Source of the DNA: JBDREA01 sp043820265
GTDB lineage: Archaea; Altiarchaeota; Altiarchaeia; IMC4; JBDREA01
Assembly: GCA_043820265.1 (NCBI GenBank)
Contig: JBDREA010000147.1
Coordinates: 1-23,352, forward strand
Length of the DNA: 23,352 nucleotides
Reading direction: 5' to 3'
Of this stretch, positions 15,780 to 22,812 are shown piece after piece; position 1 is the stretch's first letter; every line of letters starts with the position of its first letter. Both the position numbers and the translations under genes were made by a program. The notes under the pieces are model-generated. The model was not told the DNA's origin. It saw nothing but the letters and a program-made list of their open reading frames with translations, and did no database searches.

Positions 15780-15818
15780 AGGATATCTCTTTACTGATTA
15801 CGGAAAGAAAAATGCACA

Positions 15819-16187
15819 TCAGGTTACTGTTGCGTTCTCCCCTAAGAGCGGCGTATTCATTGAGGCCAATCTCTCGCATGAATCCCTCTGGGTGGAGTCG
15901 CGGATCTTTCCGCAGATCTTTTCATCCCCTGTTGAAGCTGCGAGAGCCGAGATGCAGCTGAATCTCTGATACCTTTCATTTATCATCTCACAGATCTCCG
16001 GGTCTTTACTAACTCCTGCAACTCCGGAAAGACAGGCCCCCTTCAACGGGTTCTCAAATTTGATGCACTCCTTCGGGTCGCCCGACTCAATCGCTTTTTG
16101 AACATCCCCTACCGCCCCAAAATCCTTTGTGCAGCCGCTTACAAGAATTATGGCCAAAACTAAAAAGAAAATTATGAGCCTTTTCAT
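15819..16187 (-). CDS. Lipoprotein with three Cys-pair repeats
   Basis: The 122-residue protein has a signal peptide with lipobox LVSGC, Cys19 being the likely lipid-modified residue. The mature part holds three repeats of about 26 residues, each with an acidic D-x-x-x-C, a C-x(10-11)-C spacing and a following small-residue helix. The cysteine pairs are Cys41/52, Cys66/78 and Cys92/104, likely disulfides outside the cell. Similar Cys repeats occur in short secreted archaeal proteins without assigned function. The start is two bases after the stop of the upstream membrane protein gene, so the pair is coupled and the products may act together at the cell surface. Confidence 0.85.
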   Translation of the reverse strand: MKRLIIFFLVLAIILVSGCTKDFGAVGDVQKAIESGDPKECIKFENPLKGACLSGVAGVSKDPEICEMINERYQRFSCISALAASTGDEKICGKIRDSTQRDSCERLASMNTPLLGENATVT

Positions 16188-16189
16188 TT

Positions 16190-17422
16190 TCAGAATTCAA
16201 GTATCTTTCCGTCCTCTACGATAATCTCTTTTTTCCTGGGAGGTTTTTCCTTTTTTATCCTAGATCCTTTTCGGCTTTTTTTCACAGGAGGTTTTTTCAC
16301 TGAAGTTTTCTTCTTTCTTTTCTGGGAAGCCGATTTCTCCCCGATGTTAGGCTGAGTTAAGATAGGGAACAAATCTTTAATCTCCGGCTCGAGTAAGGCG
16401 ATAAAGGACAAACTGTAGACACGTTTGTAAAGATATATTGGTAAAGTGAAAACGACGCCGACAAACCTCCAAAACATCGAGAACACAAAAAGAAAGACTA
16501 AGGCGAGGATTATCATGGATGCTAGGGGAATAGGCGATCCCTCCCCTAAACCGGGCATTGAAGACATACCTCCTCCAATAGCATAAATCACTGTTCCAGG
16601 GATCAGTACTAATCCAAAGACAAAAACGAAAACGAGGAAGAGAAGGAAAAGCAGGATCACGGATATGATAAGCGAAATTATACCCAAAACGATCCCAAGG
16701 ATAAATTTAACCATAAGATAAGCAACAAACTGCGAAAGGTTACAACGCACAAGATGGAATGCCTTACGCCACGAACTCCATAGTCCCTGTTTTGCCGAAT
16801 ACATGAGGGGGATGACGAAATCCTCCAATAGCAATCTGATAATCCACATCAGTATAGAAACTAAAACTAAAAAGAAAATGAAAAACACAATAATAGAAAA
16901 GAATGCTAAAATAGTTGAAACTGAGTCGGCAGAATTGGTCGCGCCTAGGATTCCTGCCACCAAAAAAAACGGACTGACTGCCATTACCACTAATGCTATC
17001 ACTACAAACACAAGAAACAATTCAAAGAAAAAAAGTTTGACTCCATTTTTCTGATGAAGCTTAAAAGCCTCCCGGACATCGACCTCCTGAAATGCGATCG
17101 CATCCAATACGGCGAATTTGTAGATAGAAGACACTAAAACAAACACCAAAAAAATAAGGACTCCAATCCCTACTATGAGTATGATAAACAATAAAAGATT
17201 TCCCAGACCCAAATTGCTTGCTCCCCAATCCCCCACACCGTCTTCGGACTGATTGCCAACATTACTGTTAAAATTGCTTCCCCCACCGATCAGGGAATAA
17301 GCTAAAAAGAATATCATACTCAGCTTAAGCCACCACATAAGATCTCCGATGCGAAGAAGAGTCTTAGTCAAATCAAACGAAGTCCTTAAACAGTTGACAG
17401 CATGCCACTTTGATTCACTCAT
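16190..17422 (-). CDS. Multi-pass membrane protein with basic C-terminal tail
   Basis: The 410-residue protein has about seven hydrophobic segments, several very long and Phe/Val/Ile-rich (for example FFFELFLVFVVIALVVMAV and VLLFLLFLVFVFVFGLVL). Amphipathic stretches lie between them, such as YSAKQGLWSSWRKAFHLVR. The last 55 residues are Lys/Arg-rich (KRKKKTSVKKPPVKKSRKGS) and probably cytosolic. The pattern, with a WxxxRKAF-type linker between membrane helices, resembles uncharacterised DUF-type archaeal membrane proteins and the membrane domain of some glycerophosphodiester phosphodiesterases, but no catalytic domain is present. It lies 30 bases after pfkB and two bases before the lipoprotein gene. 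Confidence 0.8.
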   Translation of the reverse strand: MSESKWHAVNCLRTSFDLTKTLLRIGDLMWWLKLSMIFFLAYSLIGGGSNFNSNVGNQSEDGVGDWGASNLGLGNLLLFIILIVGIGVLIFLVFVLVSSIYKFAVLDAIAFQEVDVREAFKLHQKNGVKLFFFELFLVFVVIALVVMAVSPFFLVAGILGATNSADSVSTILAFFSIIVFFIFFLVLVSILMWIIRLLLEDFVIPLMYSAKQGLWSSWRKAFHLVRCNLSQFVAYLMVKFILGIVLGIISLIISVILLFLLFLVFVFVFGLVLIPGTVIYAIGGGMSSMPGLGEGSPIPLASMIILALVFLFVFSMFWRFVGVVFTLPIYLYKRVYSLSFIALLEPEIKDLFPILTQPNIGEKSASQKRKKKTSVKKPPVKKSRKGSRIKKEKPPRKKEIIVEDGKILEF

Positions 17423-17452
17423 AATAGATTTTTCGATTTATCCATACCTCCC

Positions 17453-18367
17453 CTAATTTATACTCTTATGCCTTTCCAACACATCAGCCCAGTTCGGGAT
17501 ATTGGTCTGACAACCCCATTTTTCGACGACGAAAGATGCCGTGGCGTTGGCGATCTTTGCAGCTTCGATGATCTTATAGTTCCTCTGCAATGCAGTTATG
17601 AACCCCGCATTGAACGCATCACCTGCACCCGATGCGTCAACGACCTTTGTTGGATACGTTCCGATTGTAATCCTTGTCGCACCCTCCCAGATAGTGCATC
17701 CCTTCGCACCCTCAGTTATAATAAAAGTCTTTGGACCAAGCCTTGGGCCAAGTTTCAAACCCAGTTTCTTCAAGTGGTTGAATTCATGCTGATTCAAAAC
17801 CAAAACGTTCGTGTTCCTTAAAATCAAAAGAAAATCTCTCGGAAGCTCAGTAAATTCGAAGACCCCATACCCTGGATTATATATCAGGAATTTTTGTTTG
17901 CAGAGCTTCGCCACCTTCCTTTGAAGCCTGGTATACGTCCGGGACATATAAATCGACCCAGCATACCTTATAAGGTTCTTACTGAAATTCTTCCCCGGCT
18001 CAATATTATCAAGCTGTTCTGTAACCCCCTTATAAAAGAAGCTGAAATTTTCCCCGTTGTTTTTAAAAAACATCGACCTAGTCGTGTCCCCGAAAACCGT
18101 GTTCAAGATGAACTTTACCCCCTGGGCTTCCATGTACTTACGGTAAGGCTCTGCGTCAGAGCCGATAACCGAAACCAAACCGGTCTTTAACCCAAGCCTG
18201 CTGGCAACGACTGCAGTGTTCGCCCCCATCCCACCATAAAACTCATGAACTCTGGAGACATCCGCTGCCTCATTGGGTTTAGGCAATTTATCCACTTCAT
18301 AGAAGTAGTCCACGCAAGTGTCCCCAAAAACCAGCAAATCCAATTTGAGAGAAGCCGAGTTTTCCAT
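17453..18367 (-). CDS. PfkB family carbohydrate/nucleoside kinase
   Basis: The 304-residue kinase has the two PfkB signatures. GGMGANTAVVASRLG at 45-59 binds the sugar or nucleoside, and DASGAGDAFNAGF at 244-256 holds the anion hole and catalytic base Asp250. FIITEGAKGC near 215-224 is the usual ATP-site strand. The second signature has DASGAGD where many members have DTTGAGD, a tolerated variant. Substrate cannot be read from sequence; ribokinase, adenosine/nucleoside kinase and ADP-independent sugar kinases are all possible. It heads the minus-strand run that ends with argC. ATG 18367 has a TATA-like box centred 30 bases upstream, suggesting a leaderless transcript. Confidence 0.92.
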   Translation of the reverse strand: MENSASLKLDLLVFGDTCVDYFYEVDKLPKPNEAADVSRVHEFYGGMGANTAVVASRLGLKTGLVSVIGSDAEPYRKYMEAQGVKFILNTVFGDTTRSMFFKNNGENFSFFYKGVTEQLDNIEPGKNFSKNLIRYAGSIYMSRTYTRLQRKVAKLCKQKFLIYNPGYGVFEFTELPRDFLLILRNTNVLVLNQHEFNHLKKLGLKLGPRLGPKTFIITEGAKGCTIWEGATRITIGTYPTKVVDASGAGDAFNAGFITALQRNYKIIEAAKIANATASFVVEKWGCQTNIPNWADVLERHKSIN

Positions 18368-18392
18368 CGAATTTATTTATTATAGTGGAGGA

Positions 18393-18402
18393 CATAAATA
18401 TG
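18393..18402 (-). promoter_or_regulatory. TATA-like box for the pfkB gene
   Basis: CATATTTATG on the minus strand is centred 30 bases upstream of ATG 18367, the usual distance for archaeal leaderless transcripts. The sequence is close to palindromic, so it could also start plus-strand transcription, which would give pyrH a leader of roughly 165 bases containing all hairpins of the element at 18414-18578. Confidence 0.45.
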
Positions 18403-18413
18403 TGGACTTAAAA

Positions 18414-18578
18414 CGCTAAGATTCCACCGGTCTGTTTAACTGGTGGTTTTCGGTGGAATCTTGCGTGTAACAACCACCGGTCCACATTAAATGCCACCGG
18501 TCTACACTAGGAACGCGTAGCGTTCCTGTGCGCAGGAAACCCGTATGGGTTTCCTAGCGTTGACCGGTGGTTGTTTAC
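18414..18578. repeat. Second hairpin element with four CCACCGGTC copies
   Basis: A first hairpin pairs 18414-18429 with 18451-18465 (15 pairs, one bulged T). CCACCGGTC occurs directly at 18424, 18474 and 18494 and inverted at 18562-18570. The inverted copy can pair with the 18474 copy (12 perfect pairs, 18471-18482 with 18562-18573) or with the 18494 copy, where the helix runs on through ACACT/AGCGT. Inside are two tight hairpins: 18509-18516/18520-18527 with loop GTA, and 18534-18542/18547-18555 with loop GTAT, joined by GTGCGC. Order, first loop and linker match the element at 6498-6709 while the stem sequences differ. It lies directly before pyrH and may be its leader. Confidence 0.75.
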
Positions 18579-18591
18579 ATACTGCGAAAAA

Positions 18592-19272
18592 ATGAAGGTC
18601 GTAATATCCCTTGGGGGCTCGATAATGGTGCCGGAAGAGATCGACCCCTCATTTATAGGCGACTTTGCAAAACTCTGCCGGGAACTCTGCACCAAACACC
18701 AATTAGCGGTCGTTACAGGAGGGGGAAGGACCGCAAGAAAATACATCACCCAAGCGCGCGAATTCGGCGCATCAGAGATATTCTGCGATTTAATGGGAAT
18801 CGAGGCTACAAGACTAAACGCCCGTCTACTAGCCGCAGCAATCGGTGCTAAAGCAAACCTTGAGCCGCCGACATCCTACATGGGAGCAGTCAAAGCCCTA
18901 GACTTCGGAAAAGTAGTCGTCATGGGAGGGACAGACCCAGGCCACAGCACTGACGGCGTTGCGGCATTCCTGTCGGAATACATAAAGGCCGACTTATTAA
19001 TCAAGGCGACCGCCGTGGACGGAGTATACGACAAAGACCCGAAAAAGCACAAAGACGCTAAGAGGTTTGACAAATTATCCGTCAAAGAACTTATCAATCT
19101 AGTCAAATCCTATTCAGTCGGTGCGGGACACTATGAGTTAATCGACTTACTGGCTGCGAAAGTCATCCAACGCTCAAATATCAAGACAGTTTTCGTCGAC
19201 GGACGCGACCTAAAAAACATGAAAAACGTCTTTGAAGGAAAAAAATTCACAGGAACAATTATAACAGATTAA
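18592..19272 (+). CDS. pyrH: Uridylate kinase, archaeal type
   Basis: The 226-residue enzyme phosphorylates UMP to UDP in pyrimidine nucleotide synthesis. Amino-acid-kinase fold motifs are in order: MKVVISLGGSIMVPEEID at the start (phosphate loop), VVTGGGRTARKYI, DLMGIEATRLNARLL (the archaeal-type UMP site), VVVMGGTDPGHSTDGVAA, and TAVDGVYDKDPK near the ATP site. The start is placed at ATG 18592: an in-frame TTG at 18571 would add seven unrelated residues and lies inside the right arm of the hairpin element. No Shine-Dalgarno site is obvious. It leads a plus-strand run with the KaiC-like gene 18 bases downstream. The hairpin element ends 13 bases before the start. Confidence 0.95.
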   Translation: MKVVISLGGSIMVPEEIDPSFIGDFAKLCRELCTKHQLAVVTGGGRTARKYITQAREFGASEIFCDLMGIEATRLNARLLAAAIGAKANLEPPTSYMGAVKALDFGKVVVMGGTDPGHSTDGVAAFLSEYIKADLLIKATAVDGVYDKDPKKHKDAKRFDKLSVKELINLVKSYSVGAGHYELIDLLAAKVIQRSNIKTVFVDGRDLKNMKNVFEGKKFTGTIITD

Positions 19273-19290
19273 TCTAAGGAGGAGAAAAAG

Positions 19291-19986
19291 ATGGAGATTG
19301 AACGGGTTCCAACAAACATCACAGGCCTAGACCAGATGATTGGGGGAGGATTCGAAAAACACGGCACAGTACTCTTATCTGGGGGGTGTGGGACAGGAAA
19401 ATCCACTTTTGGCTTGCAATTCATCTATGAAGGGGTGAAGCTGGGCGAAACAGGATTATATGTCACAATAGAGGAGCCAATTGAGTCTGTTCTAGCTACT
19501 ATGTCAAGCTATGGGTGGAATCTTGACGACCTAAAGCAAAAAGACAAGATACACATTATGAGGGTCAAACCAGAGGATTTGATAAGCCTCGTTAAAAACG
19601 AGTTCAATCAGATAACGACAAAAATCAAAGAAATCAAAGCCCAAAGAGTTGTCATCGATTCCATCTCTGCTGTTGAATCCATCGTAGACGACGAGATAGG
19701 TTGGAGGAGGACCGCGCTTAAACTTTACCTGTGGCTTCGCGAACAAAAATGCACATCGCTACTGATAATGGAGAGGCCTCACGATTCAAAAATTTTCTCA
19801 AAACACGGGATTGTGGAATTTATGGTTGACGCGGTCATCTCGCTTTACACCATCACCGAGGGATTCACGAAAAAGAATGCATTGGAGATAGTGAAGATGC
19901 GTAGGACCAACCACAGCCGGGACATCGTCTTATTTAAATTCGAAAAAGGCGGGATACAAATCTATCCTGGATCAAAAATCTTTTAA
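19291..19986 (+). CDS. Single-domain KaiC-like ATPase
   Basis: The 231-residue protein is one KaiC/RecA-fold domain, as is common in archaea, where two-domain clock KaiC is absent or separate. It begins with the TGLDQMIGGGFEKHG block. Walker A is GGCGTGKST (Lys37). TIEEP at 59-63 carries the catalytic Glu pair, and Walker B is VVIDSIS with Asp123. The segment MRRTNHSRDIVLFKFEKGGI near the end is typical of the family. AAGGAGGAG at 19276-19284 is a strong Shine-Dalgarno site. Members are linked to signal transduction or regulation, but no partner is evident here; coupling with pyrH and two surface proteins is by position only. Confidence 0.93.
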   Translation: MEIERVPTNITGLDQMIGGGFEKHGTVLLSGGCGTGKSTFGLQFIYEGVKLGETGLYVTIEEPIESVLATMSSYGWNLDDLKQKDKIHIMRVKPEDLISLVKNEFNQITTKIKEIKAQRVVIDSISAVESIVDDEIGWRRTALKLYLWLREQKCTSLLIMERPHDSKIFSKHGIVEFMVDAVISLYTITEGFTKKNALEIVKMRRTNHSRDIVLFKFEKGGIQIYPGSKIF

Positions 19987-20002
19987 GGGGGGAAAAAATA
20001 AA

Positions 20003-20521
20003 ATGAAAAAAATCCTTTTATTCGTGGTGCTAATTTTTCTGGCATCTTTTTGTTCGGCCCAGAAACCTTTCACAGCAGACATCAAAATCAACGGCGTATC
20101 CGTGTTCGGCGGAGTCCCGGTATTAAAGGCAGGCGAAACCGCTACCGTAACCTATGGGTTAGTGAACAACGCGGGCTCAGATATCGTCTACACAGGTTTG
20201 ACTGTATCAGCCAGCCCGCCTGCCGTTGAGGCTTTGCTAGACAAATACCTCAGCCCATACTATTCAAGGCAGGAGTCTATGTCTTCCGGCTGGAGCAAGT
20301 CCGGAAGCCAATCCATTGACTTACCCTCAATTCTTCCAGCAGGCGAATACACGGCAACCGGAAAGGTATCCTACACCACAGCAGGAGGAGGAGCCCAGAC
20401 CGGAACCTACACCGCAAAATTCAGAATCGAATCCTCAGGGATCATAAGCAAAGTGCTCGGAGCAATAGTCAAATACGTGCCTAAAAGCATCGCCTCGAAG
20501 ATAATAGGATTGTTCGGGTAA
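20003..20521 (+). CDS. Secreted or surface beta-rich protein
   Basis: The 172-residue protein starts with a signal peptide (MKKILLFVVLIFLASFCSAQ) with likely cleavage after CSA. The mature part is an all-beta, CARDB-like or immunoglobulin-like domain: ADIKINGVSVFGGVPVLKAG, then TATVTYGLVNNAGSDIVY, and LPAGEYTATGKVSYTTAGGG. It ends with a short amphipathic or hydrophobic segment (GIISKVLGAIVKYVPKSIAS) that might touch the membrane. AAGGGGGG precedes the ATG. The gene follows the KaiC-like gene by 16 bases and is followed by the dockerin-like gene. A surface role is inferred; the family assignment is tentative. Confidence 0.8.
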   Translation: MKKILLFVVLIFLASFCSAQKPFTADIKINGVSVFGGVPVLKAGETATVTYGLVNNAGSDIVYTGLTVSASPPAVEALLDKYLSPYYSRQESMSSGWSKSGSQSIDLPSILPAGEYTATGKVSYTTAGGGAQTGTYTAKFRIESSGIISKVLGAIVKYVPKSIASKIIGLFG

Positions 20522-20539
20522 ATTTCCTCATCTTTGGAT

Positions 20540-21196
20540 ATGAAAGGAAGAAAAGTATTAGTAGTCGTTCTTGCAGCCATATTCCTACTTTTTTTGGTTT
20601 TGTTTATTTACCCAGGATATTTTTTCTATCTTTACCCGCCTCCGATGATTGCCTCTCCCTATGAACTCTGTGACAACGACCGCGACGGAGACTGCGACGA
20701 CGATGACTACCTTGGAATGAGGAAAAGTCTGGGTTCATGCGATGATGGCACAGGCGGCTCCTATAATCAAGCAGCAGACTATGATCTCGACGGATGCGTA
20801 GAAGAGGAGGATCTAAAGAGGATTTTTCCAGAGAAGAATATGGGAGTTCCAATCGGGCCTGAAACAGAAGCCTTCTTTGACGAAGTCGTGGAAGGACTGC
20901 AAAAACAGCCCCCAGGAGAGCCGATGCGGATGATGGAGATACCGTGGTGTGATGAAGCATGTAATCCTGATGAGTTCTGCCATCACAGAAGACAGGTGTG
21001 TTCAAACCGAACCAACGATAATATCCACTGCGAGTTCGTAGGCGAAAACCAATGCCATAAGAGGTGCGAAGATGACACAGATTGCCCGGTGGGTAGATGC
21101 ATCACCTCGTTCTTCTGTGATACCGACATCTGCGATATCGATTACCGGGAACTGAGGTTACCCCTTGATTCGTGGGAAGAGAGGATATGTGAATAA
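20540..21196 (+). CDS. Membrane-anchored dockerin-like, Cys-rich protein
   Basis: Counting from ATG 20540 (preferred over TTG 20534), the protein has 218 residues. One N-terminal membrane segment spans about 5-31. It is followed by a dockerin-type pair of calcium loops: DNDRDGDCDDDD at 45-56 and DYDLDGCVEEED at 80-91, with Asp/Glu at positions 1, 3, 5 and 12 and Gly at 6. Helices RKSLG and LKRIF follow the loops as in dockerins. The rest, from 137 on, has 12 cysteines in about 80 residues, with patterns such as CDEACNPDEFC and CPVGRC, likely disulfides outside the cell. Archaeal dockerin domains are known but their partners mostly are not. The stop lies five bases from convergent ribH. Confidence 0.85.
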   Translation: MKGRKVLVVVLAAIFLLFLVLFIYPGYFFYLYPPPMIASPYELCDNDRDGDCDDDDYLGMRKSLGSCDDGTGGSYNQAADYDLDGCVEEEDLKRIFPEKNMGVPIGPETEAFFDEVVEGLQKQPPGEPMRMMEIPWCDEACNPDEFCHHRRQVCSNRTNDNIHCEFVGENQCHKRCEDDTDCPVGRCITSFFCDTDICDIDYRELRLPLDSWEERICE

Positions 21197-21201
21197 TGTC
21201 C

Positions 21202-21618
21202 TCACATCTCCCTTAACCGTTTCACCATTTTGACGCATGCGTCCATTGCGTGCTTTGCGTTTCTTACCCTCGTGTGGGCTTCGATCCGGCTCATTCCTGG
21301 ACCAGTTATGCCGAGGGTGACGGGCTTGCCGTAGTCGAGGCCCAAGTCCATGATTTTTCGCGCCGCATGCTGTGCGACGATTTCATCGTGTTGGGTTTGC
21401 CCTTCGATTACTGCGCCGAGCGTCACGATTCCATCCAGTTTTTTACCATCCAACAACTTTTTTACTGCAAGCGGCATGTCAAAGACACCCGGCACGGTCA
21501 CGACTTGTGGCACACCAACCTCTAAAAAATCCGCTTCTTCCTTTGCAAGCCCGATCATCGATTGTGTGAGGTCATAATTGAACTCGCTTGCAACTATTCC
21601 AATGTTTATTTTACTCAT
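21202..21618 (-). CDS. ribH: 6,7-Dimethyl-8-ribityllumazine synthase
   Basis: The 138-residue enzyme condenses ribitylaminouracil with dihydroxybutanone phosphate to lumazine, the penultimate riboflavin step. Motifs: NIGIVASEFNYDLTQ at the start, TVPGVFDMPLAVKKL (substrate loop), VTLGAVIEGQTQHDEIV with catalytic His77, and LGITGPGMSRIEAHTR at the end. The frame extends upstream to 21825, but ATG 21618 is right: GGAGGAGG at 21626-21633 lies seven bases before it, and the longer version would overlap ribC with unrelated residues. It is last in the riboflavin operon, 16 bases after ribC. Confidence 0.96.
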   Translation of the reverse strand: MSKINIGIVASEFNYDLTQSMIGLAKEEADFLEVGVPQVVTVPGVFDMPLAVKKLLDGKKLDGIVTLGAVIEGQTQHDEIVAQHAARKIMDLGLDYGKPVTLGITGPGMSRIEAHTRVRNAKHAMDACVKMVKRLREM

Positions 21619-21634
21619 ATTTTTTCCTCCTCCA

Positions 21635-22120
21635 TTATTCTGGATCATCAATTTCTTTTGTTGAGAGTAAACCCACATCCTCGAATCCTTGGCGTTGGCC
21701 GGTACCCGCCTGCCTTGTGAGTTCTTCTGGTTTGAACAAAAGGAGTACTGCGTTAATTGCGTGTTCGCGCGAACGTTTTTCTGCGAGCTTTGCCAGTTCC
21801 TTTTCGTTTTTGGCTTCGTCTTCATGGACGAATACTTCGATGACGTGGGTGTTCGTCAAAAGCTGGGTTTGGATCAATCCAGTGCTCGCTTCGTGCGCGC
21901 ACATCTTGTCAATCTCTTTTGGGCCGGGCATCCCCAAAGCCATCACTAAATCGCATCCTCTTTCCTCGATCAACTTCTTCGCCGCAACCGGAAGATCCTT
22001 CACTCCAGGGACAGTGTATCGTTCAATACCTACACCGCCCACCTGTTGACGAATCTCATCGATTGCAGCCTTGCCCATGTCGAAGCGGGCGAAAGTCGTG
22101 TCACAGATCCCTATCTTCAT
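21635..22120 (-). CDS. ribC: Riboflavin synthase, archaeal type
   Basis: The 161-residue enzyme dismutates two lumazines to riboflavin and ribitylaminouracil. It is the archaeal form, related to lumazine synthase rather than to bacterial RibE. Segments seen are MKIGICDTTFARFDMGKAAI, RYTVPGVKDLPVAAKKLIEE, VMALGMPGPKEIDKMCAHEA, and THVIEVFVHEDEAKNEKEL. Its ATG overlaps the stop of the lipoprotein gene by ATGA (22117-22120), so translation is probably coupled. ribH follows. The last 20 residues are polar and may be disordered. Confidence 0.95.
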   Translation of the reverse strand: MKIGICDTTFARFDMGKAAIDEIRQQVGGVGIERYTVPGVKDLPVAAKKLIEERGCDLVMALGMPGPKEIDKMCAHEASTGLIQTQLLTNTHVIEVFVHEDEAKNEKELAKLAEKRSREHAINAVLLLFKPEELTRQAGTGQRQGFEDVGLLSTKEIDDPE

Positions 22121-22812
22121 GATGAATCACCTGTGGATAGTGGACGATCTAAATCAATCCCCCTTATGCGAGGATCCCAACGTAGTTTTTCCAATCCCCC
22201 TTCGGTAATATCTCCATAAATGGTATATGGGAGAAATTCTCCCAAATCAAATTCTGATGAGTCTAAAGAACCCACGATACTATCCATCTCTTGCTGAAAG
22301 TGTACCTTCATCCTCTCCAGATTAGTTTTCTTTTCTTCATCTGATTGGTGTGGTGATAAATGAACACCAGAAGTATCATGGAGAGAGATAACTACAGTCT
22401 CTTTCGGCTTCCGTTCCAATTCTTTCTCTACCCGTTGATACCCCTTAGCTGGAAATTGCAATCCGGTTCTTTCGACTGATTTGTTTTTCTTGATCTCGCA
22501 AATCCAACCAACATGCGTTTTATCGGAAACGGGGAGGGAAACGTAGACCTTATCATTGAAAAGTATGGGGTTGAAAGGAAAACCGTATGATTCTACTAAC
22601 TGTCTTGTTGTATCCTCAGTAACGCCTTTTCTGAACTCAATAAATACTCTCGTGTCCTCACCTTCTGAGGTTCTAATCTCAACTGTTTTCCTTTCGAATC
22701 GTAACTCTTCAATGCATTTCTGATTTTTTGGGTCTTCCATTGGATTATATCCACTATCCATACATCCTGTCGTGAGGAGTATGAAGGCTGCGAGGAGGAT
22801 TAGGATTCTCAT
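22117..22812 (-). CDS. Predicted lipoprotein inside the riboflavin operon
   Basis: From ATG 22812 the protein has 231 residues. It begins with a signal peptide and lipobox LTTGC, so it is probably lipid-anchored outside the cell. The mature part is polar with an alternating beta pattern (ETVVISLHDTSGVHL, KVYVSLPVSDKTHVGW) and an amphipathic helical stretch. I do not recognise the family. ATG 22812 is preferred to 22827 or 22818 because it forms an exact ATGA overlap with the ribB stop; the end forms another with ribC. The gene is therefore locked between ribB and ribC. A flavin-uptake or flavin-carrier role would be speculative. Confidence 0.8.
   Translation of the reverse strand: MRILILLAAFILLTTGCMDSGYNPMEDPKNQKCIEELRFERKTVEIRTSEGEDTRVFIEFRKGVTEDTTRQLVESYGFPFNPILFNDKVYVSLPVSDKTHVGWICEIKKNKSVERTGLQFPAKGYQRVEKELERKPKETVVISLHDTSGVHLSPHQSDEEKKTNLERMKVHFQQEMDSIVGSLDSSEFDLGEFLPYTIYGDITEGGLEKLRWDPRIRGIDLDRPLSTGDSS

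Noticed and set aside
18420..18570. CRISPR-like array suggested by four CCACCGGTC copies
   Set aside because: The repeat is only nine bases, one copy is inverted, and the spacing (50, 20 and 68 bases) is irregular.
18571..18591. TTG start for pyrH inside the hairpin arm
   Set aside because: UMP kinases of this type begin at the MKVVISLGG methionine; the seven extra residues fit nothing.
21619..21825. A 69-residue N-terminal extension of ribH
   Set aside because: It overlaps the end of ribC, resembles no lumazine synthase, and the strong GGAGGAGG site fixes the start at 21618.
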